Notes: a model not told the origin generated them from the letters alone. Positions 11,561-21,412 are shown, counted from the stretch's first letter. The stretch: 35,706 nt of DNA from Candidatus Poribacteria bacterium (GCA_002687025.1 NYZG01000302.1:1-35706), one strand, 5' to 3'. Numbers and translations are program-made.

Positions 11561-12511
11561 ATGGAAACGCGCAACGTCGTCATCATCGGGGCGGGGCCCT
11601 CGGGCTATGCCGCGGGACTTTACGCGGGCCGCGCACAGCTGGAGCCGCTTCTCATCACCGGTCGCGAGTTGGGTGGGCAGCTAACGCTCACGCTCGACGT
11701 TGAGAACTACCCGGGCTACGGTGGCAAGGACGCCGCCGAGCTCATCGCCACGTTCCAGCGGCAGGCCGAGGAGTTCGGCACGGAAATCCGTGTGGACTAC
11801 GTGACCGACGTGGATTTGGACAGCCACCCGTTCACCGTCAGGATGGAGTCCGGCGCGGAGGCCGCCGCGCAGTCCGTCATCGTCGCGACGGGGTCGACGC
11901 CGCGAATGCTGGGCGTGTCAGGCGAGGAGCTCGTCGGCAAGGGCGTGTCGTATTGCGCGACGTGCGACGGCTTCTTCTTCCGAGAGAAGCGGGTGATCGT
12001 CGTTGGTGGTGGTGACGCGGCTGTCGAGGAGGCGCTGTTCCTGACCCGTTTCGCGAGCGAAGTGTTCATCGTCCATCGACGCGATCAGTTGCGCGCCAGC
12101 CCGACGATACAGGAGCGCGCCTTCAAGAACGACCAGGTGAAGATCATCTGGGATTCCGTGGTGGACGAGATCCTCGGGGACGACGAGGCGGGCGTCCACG
12201 GCGCGCGTCTTCGCAACGTGAAGACGGATGAGGTCACGGACTTCCCCGTTGACGGCGTGTTCATCTTCATCGGCCACGTTCCGAACACATCGCTGTTCGA
12301 AGGGAAGCTGGACCTGGACGAGGAAGGCTACCTGATTACGGACCGGCTGCAGCACACGAGCGTGCCGGGTGTCTTCGCCGGCGGGGATGTGCAGGACCGC
12401 GTCTTCCGCCAGGCGATAATGGCGGCCGCGACGGGCGCCGCCTCCGCTATCGAGGCGGAGAAGTTCCTCGCCGAACACGAGAATCGCGCCTATCCCGGCC
12501 ACTCCCAGTAG
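11561..12511 (+). CDS. trxB: Thioredoxin reductase
   Basis: 'VVIIGAGPSGYAAGLYAGRA', redox 'CATCDG', 'VIVVGGGDAAVEEALFLT', 'HRRDQLRAS', 'GVFAGGDVQDRVFRQAIMAAATGAASA'. Confidence 0.95.
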   Translation: METRNVVIIGAGPSGYAAGLYAGRAQLEPLLITGRELGGQLTLTLDVENYPGYGGKDAAELIATFQRQAEEFGTEIRVDYVTDVDLDSHPFTVRMESGAEAAAQSVIVATGSTPRMLGVSGEELVGKGVSYCATCDGFFFREKRVIVVGGGDAAVEEALFLTRFASEVFIVHRRDQLRASPTIQERAFKNDQVKIIWDSVVDEILGDDEAGVHGARLRNVKTDEVTDFPVDGVFIFIGHVPNTSLFEGKLDLDEEGYLITDRLQHTSVPGVFAGGDVQDRVFRQAIMAAATGAASAIEAEKFLAEHENRAYPGHSQ

Positions 12512-12530
12512 TCACGTGGCGAGCTTGAGC

Positions 12531-12566
12531 TGAGAAGGTCGGCCCCGCGATGGGCCGACCTTCTCA
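12531..12566. terminator. Hairpin between convergent trxB and HEAT-repeat gene, possible bidirectional terminator
   Basis: TGAGAAGGTCGGCCC-cgcgat-GGGCCGACCTTCTCA: 15-bp perfect stem, 6-nt loop; no U-tract. Confidence 0.8.
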
Positions 12567-12592
12567 TGCCAGGATTGGCGCGCCGCCTGCCC

Positions 12593-13850
12593 CTATTCGG
12601 GGATCGCGTTCAGGACGCTGCCTAGCTCGTTCTTGACGTTGTCGTTCACCTCGGCCTCCCACAGGTTGGACAGTTCGACCTGCCGGTCGTAGTCCATCCC
12701 CGCGAGCACTGTCGGCTGTCCCAGCGCCGTCGCCAGCCTCAGCCGCAACCCCCACTCCGGCTCTTCCGCGATGTGCGTCAGCAGGGGGCCCACGGCAAGG
12801 TCGCCGCAAGCCGCGAGCGTCGCGATCGCCTCGGCGGCGAGCTCCGTGTTCGTCGTGCGCCGTAGCAGACGGACGAGCGGGTCCACGGCGGGGCGCTTGT
12901 TCTGCACGTTGCGTAGGCCACGCACCGTGACCATCTGCACGTGCATGTCGGCGTCTTCGAGCGTTCCGAGAAGCGAGACGGTGTCGTTCTGTACCACGTG
13001 CGCCGCGACGCGCGCGCTGGCGCGCACACCGGAGTCTGGGTCGTTCTCGGCGCGGTTTTGCAGCGGCGCGATCGCCTTGTCGTCGCCGAGTGCGCCGAGG
13101 GCGCCGACCGCCGCCAGCCGCACGGCGACATCGTCGGATTCGAGGTCGCTCAGCACCTTGTCCACCGCGATGCCGATGCTGTCGGCGTCGCCGATGAGGC
13201 CGATGGCGGTCGCCGCGGCGGCGCGATACGCGGCGTCTTCGTCCAGCAACCCCTGCAGTGCGGGTATGGCTGCGGCGCCCTGCGTCGCGACCTGCTCCGG
13301 GCTGCCCAGCACGAGGTCCAACCGGATCGCGTCTTCGCCTGTGAGCGCCGCGCCACGCGCCTCGAGTGCCTTCGCCGCTTCCTGACGAGTGGTCGCGTCC
13401 TGAGACAGCGCCGTGGCGAGGGCGGCCGTGGATTCCGGGCTCTGAATGCGACCGAGGAGTTCGACTGCGGAGCGTCGGAACGCCGCGTCGTCGGAGCCGA
13501 CGAGGGTGCCCAACGCCGTGGTCACTTCCGTCTGGTGGATCGGCGTGGGCCAGTTCATGACGCCCTGGACGGCCTTCATGCGGACCTGGTCGTCGGCATC
13601 GGTCAGGGCCTCGCCGAGGGCGACCACAGCGTTGGCGCGGCCCTCATTCGTCAGCCGCGCGCTGGAGGCCTCGGCGAGCACCTGGACAGCTTGCAGGCGT
13701 TCGCTCGCGGAACTCGACTTCAGGCCGTCGATGGCCTGGGCGGTGGGATCCTGCTGACAACCGATGCTCAGCGCCAGGATCGCGAGTATGCAAAGGGGTG
13801 AAGAGATGACGGCTGCCCGGCGTACATAGCGCAACGGTCGTACGCGCATG
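12593..13850 (-). CDS. HEAT-repeat lipoprotein
   Basis: Lipobox-like 'ILAILALSIGCQQ'; multiple HEAT repeats such as 'DDVAVRLAAVGALGALGDDKAIAPLQNRAENDPDSGVRASA'; AGGAGG RBS before the ATG at 13850. Confidence 0.88.
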
Positions 13851-14083
13851 AACCAACCTCCTCGCAAGTGAGTACCGATACGACGACGTGCGGACGGTGG
13901 CGACGCACGGAGCATACCCGAGTCTGACATTGCTGTAAATCGCCGTCGGTCCTCGCGGACGCGCGACCCACGCGCGCCATCGACCGTGGCGGGCGTTGGA
14001 CGCGTCGCCGCGCTGATCATGCGACGGTCCACGCACCTGTCGGCGGCCAGCTCGTGACGCTACAATGGCCTGCGGAGGCGCGC

Positions 14084-14659
14084 ATGCGCCACACGCTCAT
14101 CGTCCTGGCCATCGCTGCGGCCGTGGGCTGCGACTACGGAAACCCCGCCGCGTTGGGAATCCTCGATCCCGCGGCCACTGACGATATCGGAGCGCGCCTC
14201 ATCCGATGGCAGGCCAAGGGAGCCATCCCTGAGGCGGATGTCAATGGCGATGGCACGGTGGACATCACCGACCTCGTGATCGTCTCGCAGAACTTCGGCA
14301 GGGATGTCGCCGTCGGAACGCTCATCATCGTGCCCGACATCGTGTGGCGGAACGCCGACGGACATCCACACGGCCGCGTCGAGGTCATCAATGGCGGCGA
14401 TACGCCCGTAGCGGACATGCGCGTGCGGCATATCGTCCGGCATCGCGGGCTGCTCGTGGACATCGGCGACGCGTCGCTTATCACCGCGCTGATACCCACG
14501 CCCGGCAGGGACGTCACCTACATCGCGCCAGGGGAACACGGGACGGGATGGCTCTGGGCCGCGGCTGCCGCGTGGGACGACTTCCAGGCGGGAACCGTCA
14601 CCATCGAAGTCGCCATTATCCGGGATGAGGACAGCACGCGTCCGGGCGCGAGACCGTGA
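14084..14659 (+). CDS. Secreted lipoprotein-like hypothetical with one dockerin-type/EF-hand motif
   Basis: 'MRHTLIVLAIAAAVGCDY' and 'DVNGDGTVDITDLVIVSQNFG'. Confidence 0.78.
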   Translation: MRHTLIVLAIAAAVGCDYGNPAALGILDPAATDDIGARLIRWQAKGAIPEADVNGDGTVDITDLVIVSQNFGRDVAVGTLIIVPDIVWRNADGHPHGRVEVINGGDTPVADMRVRHIVRHRGLLVDIGDASLITALIPTPGRDVTYIAPGEHGTGWLWAAAAAWDDFQAGTVTIEVAIIRDEDSTRPGARP

Positions 14660-14722
14660 ACGCGCCGACAACGGCCTGAGTGGCGGCCGGTCCGCTTCGG
14701 CCGTCGGAGGCCATTGCCAGCG

Positions 14723-16276
14723 CTACGCCAGGGAGTCGCGCAGCGCGGCGATCTGCGGGATGCCGCAAAGCGTGCGGAGCGCGTCGGTCGGCTGGTTCTC
14801 GGGATCAAGCGCGTCCTTGGCCAGCGCAAGCGCCCGCTCAGCGGCTTCAGTGTGCCCGGCGACTCCCAGGACCGGCGCGAGCCGCGCCCGCATCCGCGCG
14901 TGCTGTCCTTTCTCCCGGACGGCGTCGGCCACAGGGGGATGCGCCATGAATTCATCCGCGATGGTTAGCGCGTCGCGTGTCTGGCCGCGGTGTAGGGCCA
15001 CTTCGGTCTTCAGCAGACGGATGCGCTGTCGCAGCAGGGAGCGCTCATCCGCGTCCTCGGCATGGGCCTGCGTGTCGTCCAGCCATCTCTCGACGCCTGT
15101 GAGGTTCTTCCAGGCGTGGTTCCACCGCCCCTGCTGGACCATCATCGCGGCCGACTCGAGGTTGCTCAGCGCCGTCAGACGGTCCTGCGCTTCGGGGGCC
15201 AATTCCGCGGGCGTCACCCTGGCGAGGGTAGACCGTATACGCCCGAGCCACTGACGCGCCTCGTCGCGACTCTCCGTCTGCACGAAGCAGTGCAGCCCGA
15301 GCACCTGCGCCGATATGAGCTGAGCCGTGCGGCTCGAGATGTCCAGAGAGCGCAGTCGCCAGATCCGTACCGCGCTTCTGATCGGATCCAGCGCCGGCTC
15401 GTGCGCCCCGAGATGGCACAGAAGCGTCGCCTGAGCGATGAGGAACTCGGCCTTGATGCCGGCCGGGACGTCCTCGCCGCCCGTGGCGGCCGAGTACATC
15501 TCGACGACGCGATCCGGGCGTCCAACCGTGCGGTACGCGTCCGCTGCATGGCGTGTCGCCGCCGCGAATCGCTCCATGTCGCCGATCCGGCGCGCGCGCG
15601 TCGCCGCCTCCTCGTAGGCAGATGCCGCCGACTCCCAGTCATCGTCCCGCGCATAGCTCGTGGCCAGGGCTTCCGCCGTGATCAAGCGAAGCGCGTCGGG
15701 ATACGCGCCGTCCGTGGGACCGTCGTATCGGCGCGTCAAGGCCTCGAACATAGGCCGCGCCGTCCCGGGGCCATCCACCTGCTCGACGAGCGCCGCGCGA
15801 TAGTGATCTGCCCATCCGCGAGCCTTCGCGGAGAACCGGTAGTCCCCGTTCTCCCGCGCGCTCATTTCGTCCAAGAGGCGCGTGTAGAACTCACGGCCGG
15901 CCTCGGCCCGGCCGTTGTCAATGGGCCCGAACAGGCGACGGATGAACTCGTCCTCGCCGTCTGTTGCGACCGGCGAGTCGTCCTTGTCGAGGTCGGTCTC
16001 GGGGGGTCGTCGGGTCAGGAACGGCAGCGCCGACGGAGTTCTCAGCAGCGCCTGCTTCTGCTCCCGGGACATCGGCTGCGCCAGGAAGTCGATGTACTCG
16101 GCGTCCTCGCCGAAGAAATCAGCGCAACGCCCCTGGAGCTTGCGCGAGGGGTTGCACTTGGCGGCTTCCAGAAGGCTGATGTACTGCGGGGTGACGGAGA
16201 GATGCTGGGCGAGTTCCGTCATGCTCATTCCGAGCGCGGCCCGGCGTGTCGTCAGGAACTCCGCGAACGTCAGCAT
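14723..16276 (-). CDS. XRE-family HTH regulator with long TPR-like C-terminal region
   Basis: 'FAEFLTTRRAALGMSMTELAQHLSVTPQYISLLEAAKCNPS' HTH; helical repeats 'DDWESAASAYEEAATRARRIGDMERFAAATRHAADAYR'; RBS GAAGGGGGAG before the ATG at 16276. Confidence 0.82.
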   Translation of the reverse strand: MLTFAEFLTTRRAALGMSMTELAQHLSVTPQYISLLEAAKCNPSRKLQGRCADFFGEDAEYIDFLAQPMSREQKQALLRTPSALPFLTRRPPETDLDKDDSPVATDGEDEFIRRLFGPIDNGRAEAGREFYTRLLDEMSARENGDYRFSAKARGWADHYRAALVEQVDGPGTARPMFEALTRRYDGPTDGAYPDALRLITAEALATSYARDDDWESAASAYEEAATRARRIGDMERFAAATRHAADAYRTVGRPDRVVEMYSAATGGEDVPAGIKAEFLIAQATLLCHLGAHEPALDPIRSAVRIWRLRSLDISSRTAQLISAQVLGLHCFVQTESRDEARQWLGRIRSTLARVTPAELAPEAQDRLTALSNLESAAMMVQQGRWNHAWKNLTGVERWLDDTQAHAEDADERSLLRQRIRLLKTEVALHRGQTRDALTIADEFMAHPPVADAVREKGQHARMRARLAPVLGVAGHTEAAERALALAKDALDPENQPTDALRTLCGIPQIAALRDSLA

Positions 16277-16462
16277 GGCTCCCCCTTCGGTGGACAGCAC
16301 GGCACCGACAACACGCGCGCGCCGGTGTCGTCGTCTCTGCCCTACTGTTCCCTGAAAACGCTGGTGGCCAGGCGGCTTGCCGGGCTGAATATTAGCCGCG
16401 AGACAGCAGGGCGACAAGCGATTCTGGCCCTCTGAAGCCCGTGCGAGGCCCAGCATCCTCGC

Positions 16463-17380
16463 CTACTCAACGGCCTTCAGCAGCCTCTCCGCGACAACGG
16501 CCTGACCGCGTCGCGCGGACACCTGAGCGCACTCCGCGAGGTAGACTGCGTTCCGCGCGGCGGCTGCCAGCACCGGAACGGGAGCACGCTCGCGGATAGA
16601 CCGCCACACACCCTCGTAGAATGGGCCGGTCGTCGGCGCAGCCGCCGCCGAGTTGTCCGACAGTGTCGACCGCGCGCCGACAGCCAACATGCGCGGCAGG
16701 GCCAGTGGCGCCGAGGCCGCGGCGACGATCACTGTGATCTCGACGGCCGGCGGAGCCTCGAAGCGACACAGCACGGTCAGTGCATGCGAGGGGCTCCCAT
16801 GCCGAAGGCTGGGCGCGGCCGCGACATCCACGAGTTCGGTCGCGTTGAACAGGAGCGCCGCGTCGAACAGGTCGAACCCCTCGCCAAACGGGCCGTCCTC
16901 CAGCGAGCCCACCGCAGTCGCGAGCTTCACGAGCGCGACATCGCCCAGCTCCCCGCCGTCGATGCGTCTGCGCGCGTGGACCAGCGCATTGTCCCACCGA
17001 CGCACGTGCGCCGCCGTCAGGGCCAACCCCTTGCGTCGGGCGAGTGGGATGAGCTGGTCGCACTGTGCCGCCGACGCGGCCATCGGCGGCTCGACGATCA
17101 CATGGCGACCGGCTTCGAGCGCCTGCCGCGCCGCCTCGAAGCGGCCGGAAACCGGGCCGCCCGTGATGAACACGGCCTCTATCTGTCGATGTGCGAGCAA
17201 GTCGTCGAGGCTTTCATAGGCCGCCGCGCGCAAGCGGGATGCCCAATCCAGCGACGCCGACGGCGAACCGTCGTATGCCGCGACGATCTCGAACCGGTCC
17301 GGTTGCGCCTCCATCGCGGCGCGGTGAGGAGAATTCGCGAACGAACCGGCCCCGATGATACCCAGGCGGATCGGCGTCAT
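16463..17380 (-). CDS. Gfo/Idh/MocA family oxidoreductase
   Basis: 'IRLGIIGAGSFANSPHRAAMEAQPDRFEIVAAYD' Rossmann start; 'EAVFITGGPVSGRFEAARQALEAGRHVIVEPPMA'. Confidence 0.88.
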   Translation of the reverse strand: MTPIRLGIIGAGSFANSPHRAAMEAQPDRFEIVAAYDGSPSASLDWASRLRAAAYESLDDLLAHRQIEAVFITGGPVSGRFEAARQALEAGRHVIVEPPMAASAAQCDQLIPLARRKGLALTAAHVRRWDNALVHARRRIDGGELGDVALVKLATAVGSLEDGPFGEGFDLFDAALLFNATELVDVAAAPSLRHGSPSHALTVLCRFEAPPAVEITVIVAAASAPLALPRMLAVGARSTLSDNSAAAAPTTGPFYEGVWRSIRERAPVPVLAAAARNAVYLAECAQVSARRGQAVVAERLLKAVE

Positions 17381-17435
17381 GCGCGTGCGCTCCTACTGCC
17401 GGCGCGTGGCGTCCGCGACGACGTACAGACGAGAA

Positions 17436-17480
17436 CGCCGGGCGTGCAGGTGTGTGACAGTCCAGCCTGCGCGCCCGGCG
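17436..17480. terminator. GC-rich 15-bp hairpin downstream of trxA, possible terminator
   Basis: CGCCGGGCGTGCAGG (17436-17450), 15-nt loop, CCTGCGCGCCCGGCG (17466-17480); one non-Watson-Crick position. Confidence 0.55.
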
Positions 17481-17525
17481 GCATTACGGTGTGTTGTGTA
17501 GTGGGACGCCACGGGGCCGCGTCCA

Positions 17526-17855
17526 TCAGCCGGCCAGGACGGTGTCCACCTTCTCGGCCAGCGCGGCCTTCGGGACGTATCCGACCACCTGCTGCGCGAC
17601 TTCGCCATCGTTGAAAATGAGGAGCGTCGGGATGCCCCGCACCTGGTACTTGACGGAGAGACCCGGGTTGTCGTCCACATTCACCTTGACGACCTTGAGC
17701 TTGCCGTCGTACTCGCCGGCCAACTCCTCGACGACGGGAGCCACCATCTTGCACGGCCCGCACCAGGGGGCCCAGAAATCTACCAGCACCGGGGTGTCGC
17801 TCTTGAGCACGTCGGCCTCGAATTGATCTTCGCCCGTCTCCAATACATCAGCCAT
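17526..17855 (-). CDS. trxA: Thioredoxin
   Basis: 'VLVDFWAPWCGPCKMVAPVVEELA', 'VKVNVDDNPGLSVKYQVRGIPTLLIFNDGE'; GAGGAG RBS before the ATG at 17855. Confidence 0.96.
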   Translation of the reverse strand: MADVLETGEDQFEADVLKSDTPVLVDFWAPWCGPCKMVAPVVEELAGEYDGKLKVVKVNVDDNPGLSVKYQVRGIPTLLIFNDGEVAQQVVGYVPKAALAEKVDTVLAG

Positions 17856-18035
17856 CTTCGTGACTCCTCTACTGCGACGGCTACTCCGCCGCTCGGTGTT
17901 CGTACCCCGGTCCCGCAAGATGCGCGCCACGCGGCCTGCCAGCCCGTCGCGGGTCGCATCCACCCTTAAGAATGAACGATACGGCGACCGCTTGTCGAGC
18001 GTTTCTCGCGGCCGGCCCGCCGGTGCGACTTTCGT

Positions 18036-18065
18036 TTGACCGGCCGAACGGCGCTTGGCTAGGAT
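18036..18065 (+). promoter_or_regulatory. Putative promoter for tRNA-Glu
   Basis: TTGACC (18036-18041), 18-nt spacer, TAGGAT (18060-18065), about 28 nt before the tRNA. Confidence 0.45.
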
Positions 18066-18092
18066 ATAAGGGTTCTGCGACGAGAACAGGGT

Positions 18093-18170
18093 GACCCCTT
18101 CGTCTAGTCTGGCCTAGGACACCAGCCTTTCACGCTGGCGACACGGGTTCAAATCCCGTAGGGGTCACCA
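18093..18170 (+). tRNA. tRNA-Glu (anticodon UUC), CCA encoded
   Basis: Acceptor GACCCCT/AGGGGTC, anticodon arm CCAGC-CTTTCAC-GCTGG, T arm CGGG-TTCAAAT-CCCG, genomic CCA at 18168-18170. Confidence 0.96.
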
Positions 18171-18241
18171 TCTCCCTTCCCATAGACCGCCGCTCCTCTG
18201 CCAAAACGACACGCGACGCCTCGGATCGGCACGCTCGTCGC

Positions 18242-19123
18242 CTACCAGGTGCGTTCCTTGAGCATCTCCTGGATCGCCTCGCGCGGCACGGACAACTCGT
18301 CGATGTGATCTTCGAGCCATCCCGAGAAGTCGCGTTCGATGTCGTCGGTCCACCGCGTATCGATCTGTCCCGGCGTGTATTTCCCCTCGCGCAAGCGCCC
18401 CTTACCGAACGTGTCGCGCAGCTGCACCAGCTCCGACGTCTTCACCAGCTTCTCGGCGAGGTGAGGAGGCACAAACACGACGCCGTCGTCCTTGCCCAGG
18501 ACGACATCCCCGGGCATGACGGTCGCCTGACCGATGCGGATCGGCGTGTTTACGCCGACGAGCATGATCGTCGGTGACGCGTACGACGGATGCCACGCCC
18601 GCGCGAAGCTCGCGAACCCCTCGATCTCCTGGATGCCCTCGCGGTCCCGGAGGGCGGCGTCGTGCACCACTCCGTTCCCGGAGTTCGTGTAGATCGCCGT
18701 GGCGAGGTTGTCGCCCATGACGGCGCCCTGGTCCACCTTCCCGTACACGTCGGCGACGTAGACGTCGCGCTGCGTGAGCATGTCGATGGGCCAGGATATC
18801 TGGTCGCCGACGCAGCCGGCGCGTTCGCCCTTCTCCTCCATGACGGTGCGCATCACGGGCCGACGCGGCATGTACATCGCGGTCAGCGCGCGTCCGACGA
18901 GCGTCTCGCCCGGGTGCGTGCAGAGCCAGTTGTCCTCGTACTGCCAGCGGTAGCCGGCTCCCTGCAAGACGCCCCACGCCTCCGTGACGGTGACGGCGCG
19001 CATGCGGTCGAGGATGTCGTCGGCTACCTTCGGCCGCCCATCCTCGAACCGTTCGCCCGTCCACTCGGGCGTGTATGCCACCAGCTCGTCGGGCGCGAGG
19101 TTGAGGGGCGCGAACTTCTCCAT
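18242..19123 (-). CDS. RraA-like family protein
   Basis: 'DVVLGKDDGVVFVPPHLAEKLV' and 'AVMGDNLATAIYTNSGNGVVHDAALRDREGI' are typical of the RraA fold; AGGAG before the ATG at 19123 (alternative start 19138). Confidence 0.82.
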   Translation of the reverse strand: MEKFAPLNLAPDELVAYTPEWTGERFEDGRPKVADDILDRMRAVTVTEAWGVLQGAGYRWQYEDNWLCTHPGETLVGRALTAMYMPRRPVMRTVMEEKGERAGCVGDQISWPIDMLTQRDVYVADVYGKVDQGAVMGDNLATAIYTNSGNGVVHDAALRDREGIQEIEGFASFARAWHPSYASPTIMLVGVNTPIRIGQATVMPGDVVLGKDDGVVFVPPHLAEKLVKTSELVQLRDTFGKGRLREGKYTPGQIDTRWTDDIERDFSGWLEDHIDELSVPREAIQEMLKERTW

Positions 19124-19137
19124 GCGGTCTCCTGTCA

Positions 19138-20283
19138 TCAGCGTTGCACCGTCAGCGCGTAGCCACCGTCGATGTAGGGGAAGATGCCTTCGACGCCGTC
19201 GGCGAGCTCGCCCCCGAGCCCGGGCCGTTCGCCGAAGACGAGGTGGCCGTCCTCGGTGGGCGGCCGGTCGGCGAGCATCTCCCACTGCAGCGGCCCCTGG
19301 ATCATACACAGTTCCAGCACGCGACCGTTGGGAAGCGCGGCCACGGCGTGCCCGTTCGCCAGGCCCATGAGGATGTTGTGCCAGCTATGCGGACACACGT
19401 CGACGCCGTAGCGGGCGGCCATCTTGCCGATCCGCATAAGTTCCGTGATGCCGCACAGTCCCGCGTCCATCTGGACGATGTCGTACGCGCCCGCGTCGAG
19501 ATAAGGTCGGAACTGTTCGAGGGTCGTGAGGCTCTCGCCACCGGTGATCGGCATGTCCACAGCCGCGTTGAGCCGCGCATAGCCGCCGATTTCCGCGTGC
19601 GGAATCGGCTCCTCGAACCACGCGAAGTCGAGCCGGTCGAGCTCCAAGGCTATCTCGAGCGCCTGCGCCTCCGTGAGTCGGCAGTTGCCGTCCAGCATGA
19701 GCTCCATGCGTCCGTCGACGGCGGCGTGCAGTCCGCGCACGAGGTCGAGGAATCGCGCGACCGTCACGCCGTCCCAGGACCACTCCGTGCCGATGCGGAA
19801 CTTCATCGCGGTGTAGCCCAGGGCCACGTACTCCAGCGCCTCGTCGATGAGCTGTTCGGGTCGGTCCCGCCAGTCGTAGCGACATCCACTCGACGCGTAC
19901 AGTCGGACGCGGTCCTCCGCGTCGTCGGCGAGGAGCTTCGCGACGGGCTTACCGGCGATCTTCCCGCGCAGGTCCCACAGGGCGCAGTCGATACCCGCGA
20001 CGGCGGCGTCGTACTGTCGTCCTCGACCGTTCGGGCTGAGCATCGTGGCCGCGTCGTCGGGATGTAGCCCGACCAATGCTGGCGCCAACCAATCGACCAT
20101 GTCGCGGACCAGCAGAGGCCCGCCGTACGCGCTCGCCTCGCCGATGCCCGCGAGTCCTTCGTCGGTGTGCACGACGACGACGACGCAGTCGGCCTTCACG
20201 GTTCGATAGCGCGCGGTGATCCATTGCCGCTCCGGCTCGTGCATCCGTGACAGACACAGCGTTGCTAGCTTCGTGATCTTCAT
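19138..20283 (-). CDS. Enolase superfamily (mandelate racemase/muconate lactonizing) protein
   Basis: 'GIDCALWDLRGKIAGKPVAKLL', 'YTAMKFRIG', 'ELMLDGNCRLTEAQALEIALELDRLDFAWFEEPIPH', 'PITGGESLTTLEQF'. Confidence 0.92.
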   Translation of the reverse strand: MKITKLATLCLSRMHEPERQWITARYRTVKADCVVVVVHTDEGLAGIGEASAYGGPLLVRDMVDWLAPALVGLHPDDAATMLSPNGRGRQYDAAVAGIDCALWDLRGKIAGKPVAKLLADDAEDRVRLYASSGCRYDWRDRPEQLIDEALEYVALGYTAMKFRIGTEWSWDGVTVARFLDLVRGLHAAVDGRMELMLDGNCRLTEAQALEIALELDRLDFAWFEEPIPHAEIGGYARLNAAVDMPITGGESLTTLEQFRPYLDAGAYDIVQMDAGLCGITELMRIGKMAARYGVDVCPHSWHNILMGLANGHAVAALPNGRVLELCMIQGPLQWEMLADRPPTEDGHLVFGERPGLGGELADGVEGIFPYIDGGYALTVQR

Positions 20284-20440
20284 CGGAAGTGGCTTCCTCC
20301 TCTGGGTAGCCGAGAGTCAGGGCAAGTATAGCGATCTGTCACGACGGGCGTAACGGCTGCCGTTGCCCGATCGCGAGCCGTGGGGTATGGTCCGCGTACC
20401 CGGTCGACAACCTGCCGACACCGCTCAGCGCGGAGACAAT

Positions 20441-21412
20441 ATGCCCAAGGAACTCATCGCCACCGCGCCACGGACGCCGACGCTCCGAGAGTACAAGGAC
20501 GGCCCCGTGCCCGAAGGTCACGTGCGCGTCCAGACGGAGTTCGGCGCGCCCAAGCACGGCACGGAAATGACGATGTACCGAGCCACGCGCGGCGCCAATT
20601 TCCCGATGGGGCTGGGCAACATGTGCGTCGGCCGCATCACCGACCTGGGCGACGGCGTGGAAGGCCTGAGCGTCGGCCAACGTATCGCGGGTTACGGCTC
20701 GTTGCGCCAGACGCACACCTGGCGCGCGGGGAACGTCCTCGCGATGACCGACGCCATGACGTGGAAAGAGGCCGTGTGCTACGACCCCGCGCACTTCGCG
20801 CTGGCGGGCGTGCGCGACGCGAAGCTCCGAGCAGGCGATCACGTGGCGGTGTTCGGTCTGGGAGCGCTCGGGCAGATGTCCGCGCAGTTCGCCGCTGTGT
20901 CCGGCGCCGCAACCGTGACGGTCATCGACCCAATCGCGGCGCGTCGACAGGTCGCGCTGGACGCCGGCGCCGACGGCGGCATCGACCCCACGACGGACGA
21001 TGTCGAGGCCTCCCTGCGGGAAGTCTCCGACGGCCGCGGCGTGGACATCATCATCGAAACGAGCGCCAATATGGCGGCGCTGAATACCGCCCTGACGGGT
21101 CTTGCCTACGGTGGCACGCTGGCGTATCTGGGATGGGCGAAGGCGTTCCCGGCGGGGCTCGACCTCGGAGACCGCGCGCACGTCGAGGTCCCCGACATCA
21201 TCTTCTCCCGCGCGTGCAGTGAACCGAACCGAGACCACCCGCGATGGGACTTCAAGCGCATCGAGGACACGTGCTGGGATTGGCTGTCGTCGCAGAGATT
21301 CCGCTGCGAGGGGATCATCGCCCCCGTCGTCGACTTCGCCGATGTCGTCGAGGCGTACCAGGACATCGACAACCACCCCGAGAAGAGCATCAAGACCGGC
21401 GTGCGCTTCTAG
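20441..21412 (+). CDS. MDR-family zinc-type alcohol dehydrogenase-like protein
   Basis: 'LRAGDHVAVFGLGALGQMSAQFAAVSGAATVTVIDPIAARRQVALDAGAD' NAD-binding region; in-frame ATG at 20441. Confidence 0.88.
   Translation: MPKELIATAPRTPTLREYKDGPVPEGHVRVQTEFGAPKHGTEMTMYRATRGANFPMGLGNMCVGRITDLGDGVEGLSVGQRIAGYGSLRQTHTWRAGNVLAMTDAMTWKEAVCYDPAHFALAGVRDAKLRAGDHVAVFGLGALGQMSAQFAAVSGAATVTVIDPIAARRQVALDAGADGGIDPTTDDVEASLREVSDGRGVDIIIETSANMAALNTALTGLAYGGTLAYLGWAKAFPAGLDLGDRAHVEVPDIIFSRACSEPNRDHPRWDFKRIEDTCWDWLSSQRFRCEGIIAPVVDFADVVEAYQDIDNHPEKSIKTGVRF

Noticed and set aside
9547-11561. Two long minus-strand ORFs opposite sdhB and the HdrB-like gene
   Set aside because: Same mirror-ORF artefact; plus-strand genes have clear Fe-S and CCG motifs.
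15062-16435. 457-aa plus-strand ORF opposite the XRE-TPR gene
   Set aside because: Arg/Val-rich mirror ORF; the minus strand has the HTH and TPR-like motifs plus an RBS.
18093-18170. tRNA-Glu as the integration site of a mobile element carrying the catabolic group
   Set aside because: No integrase/recombinase, no repeat of the tRNA 3' end seen nearby, no compositional break noticed.
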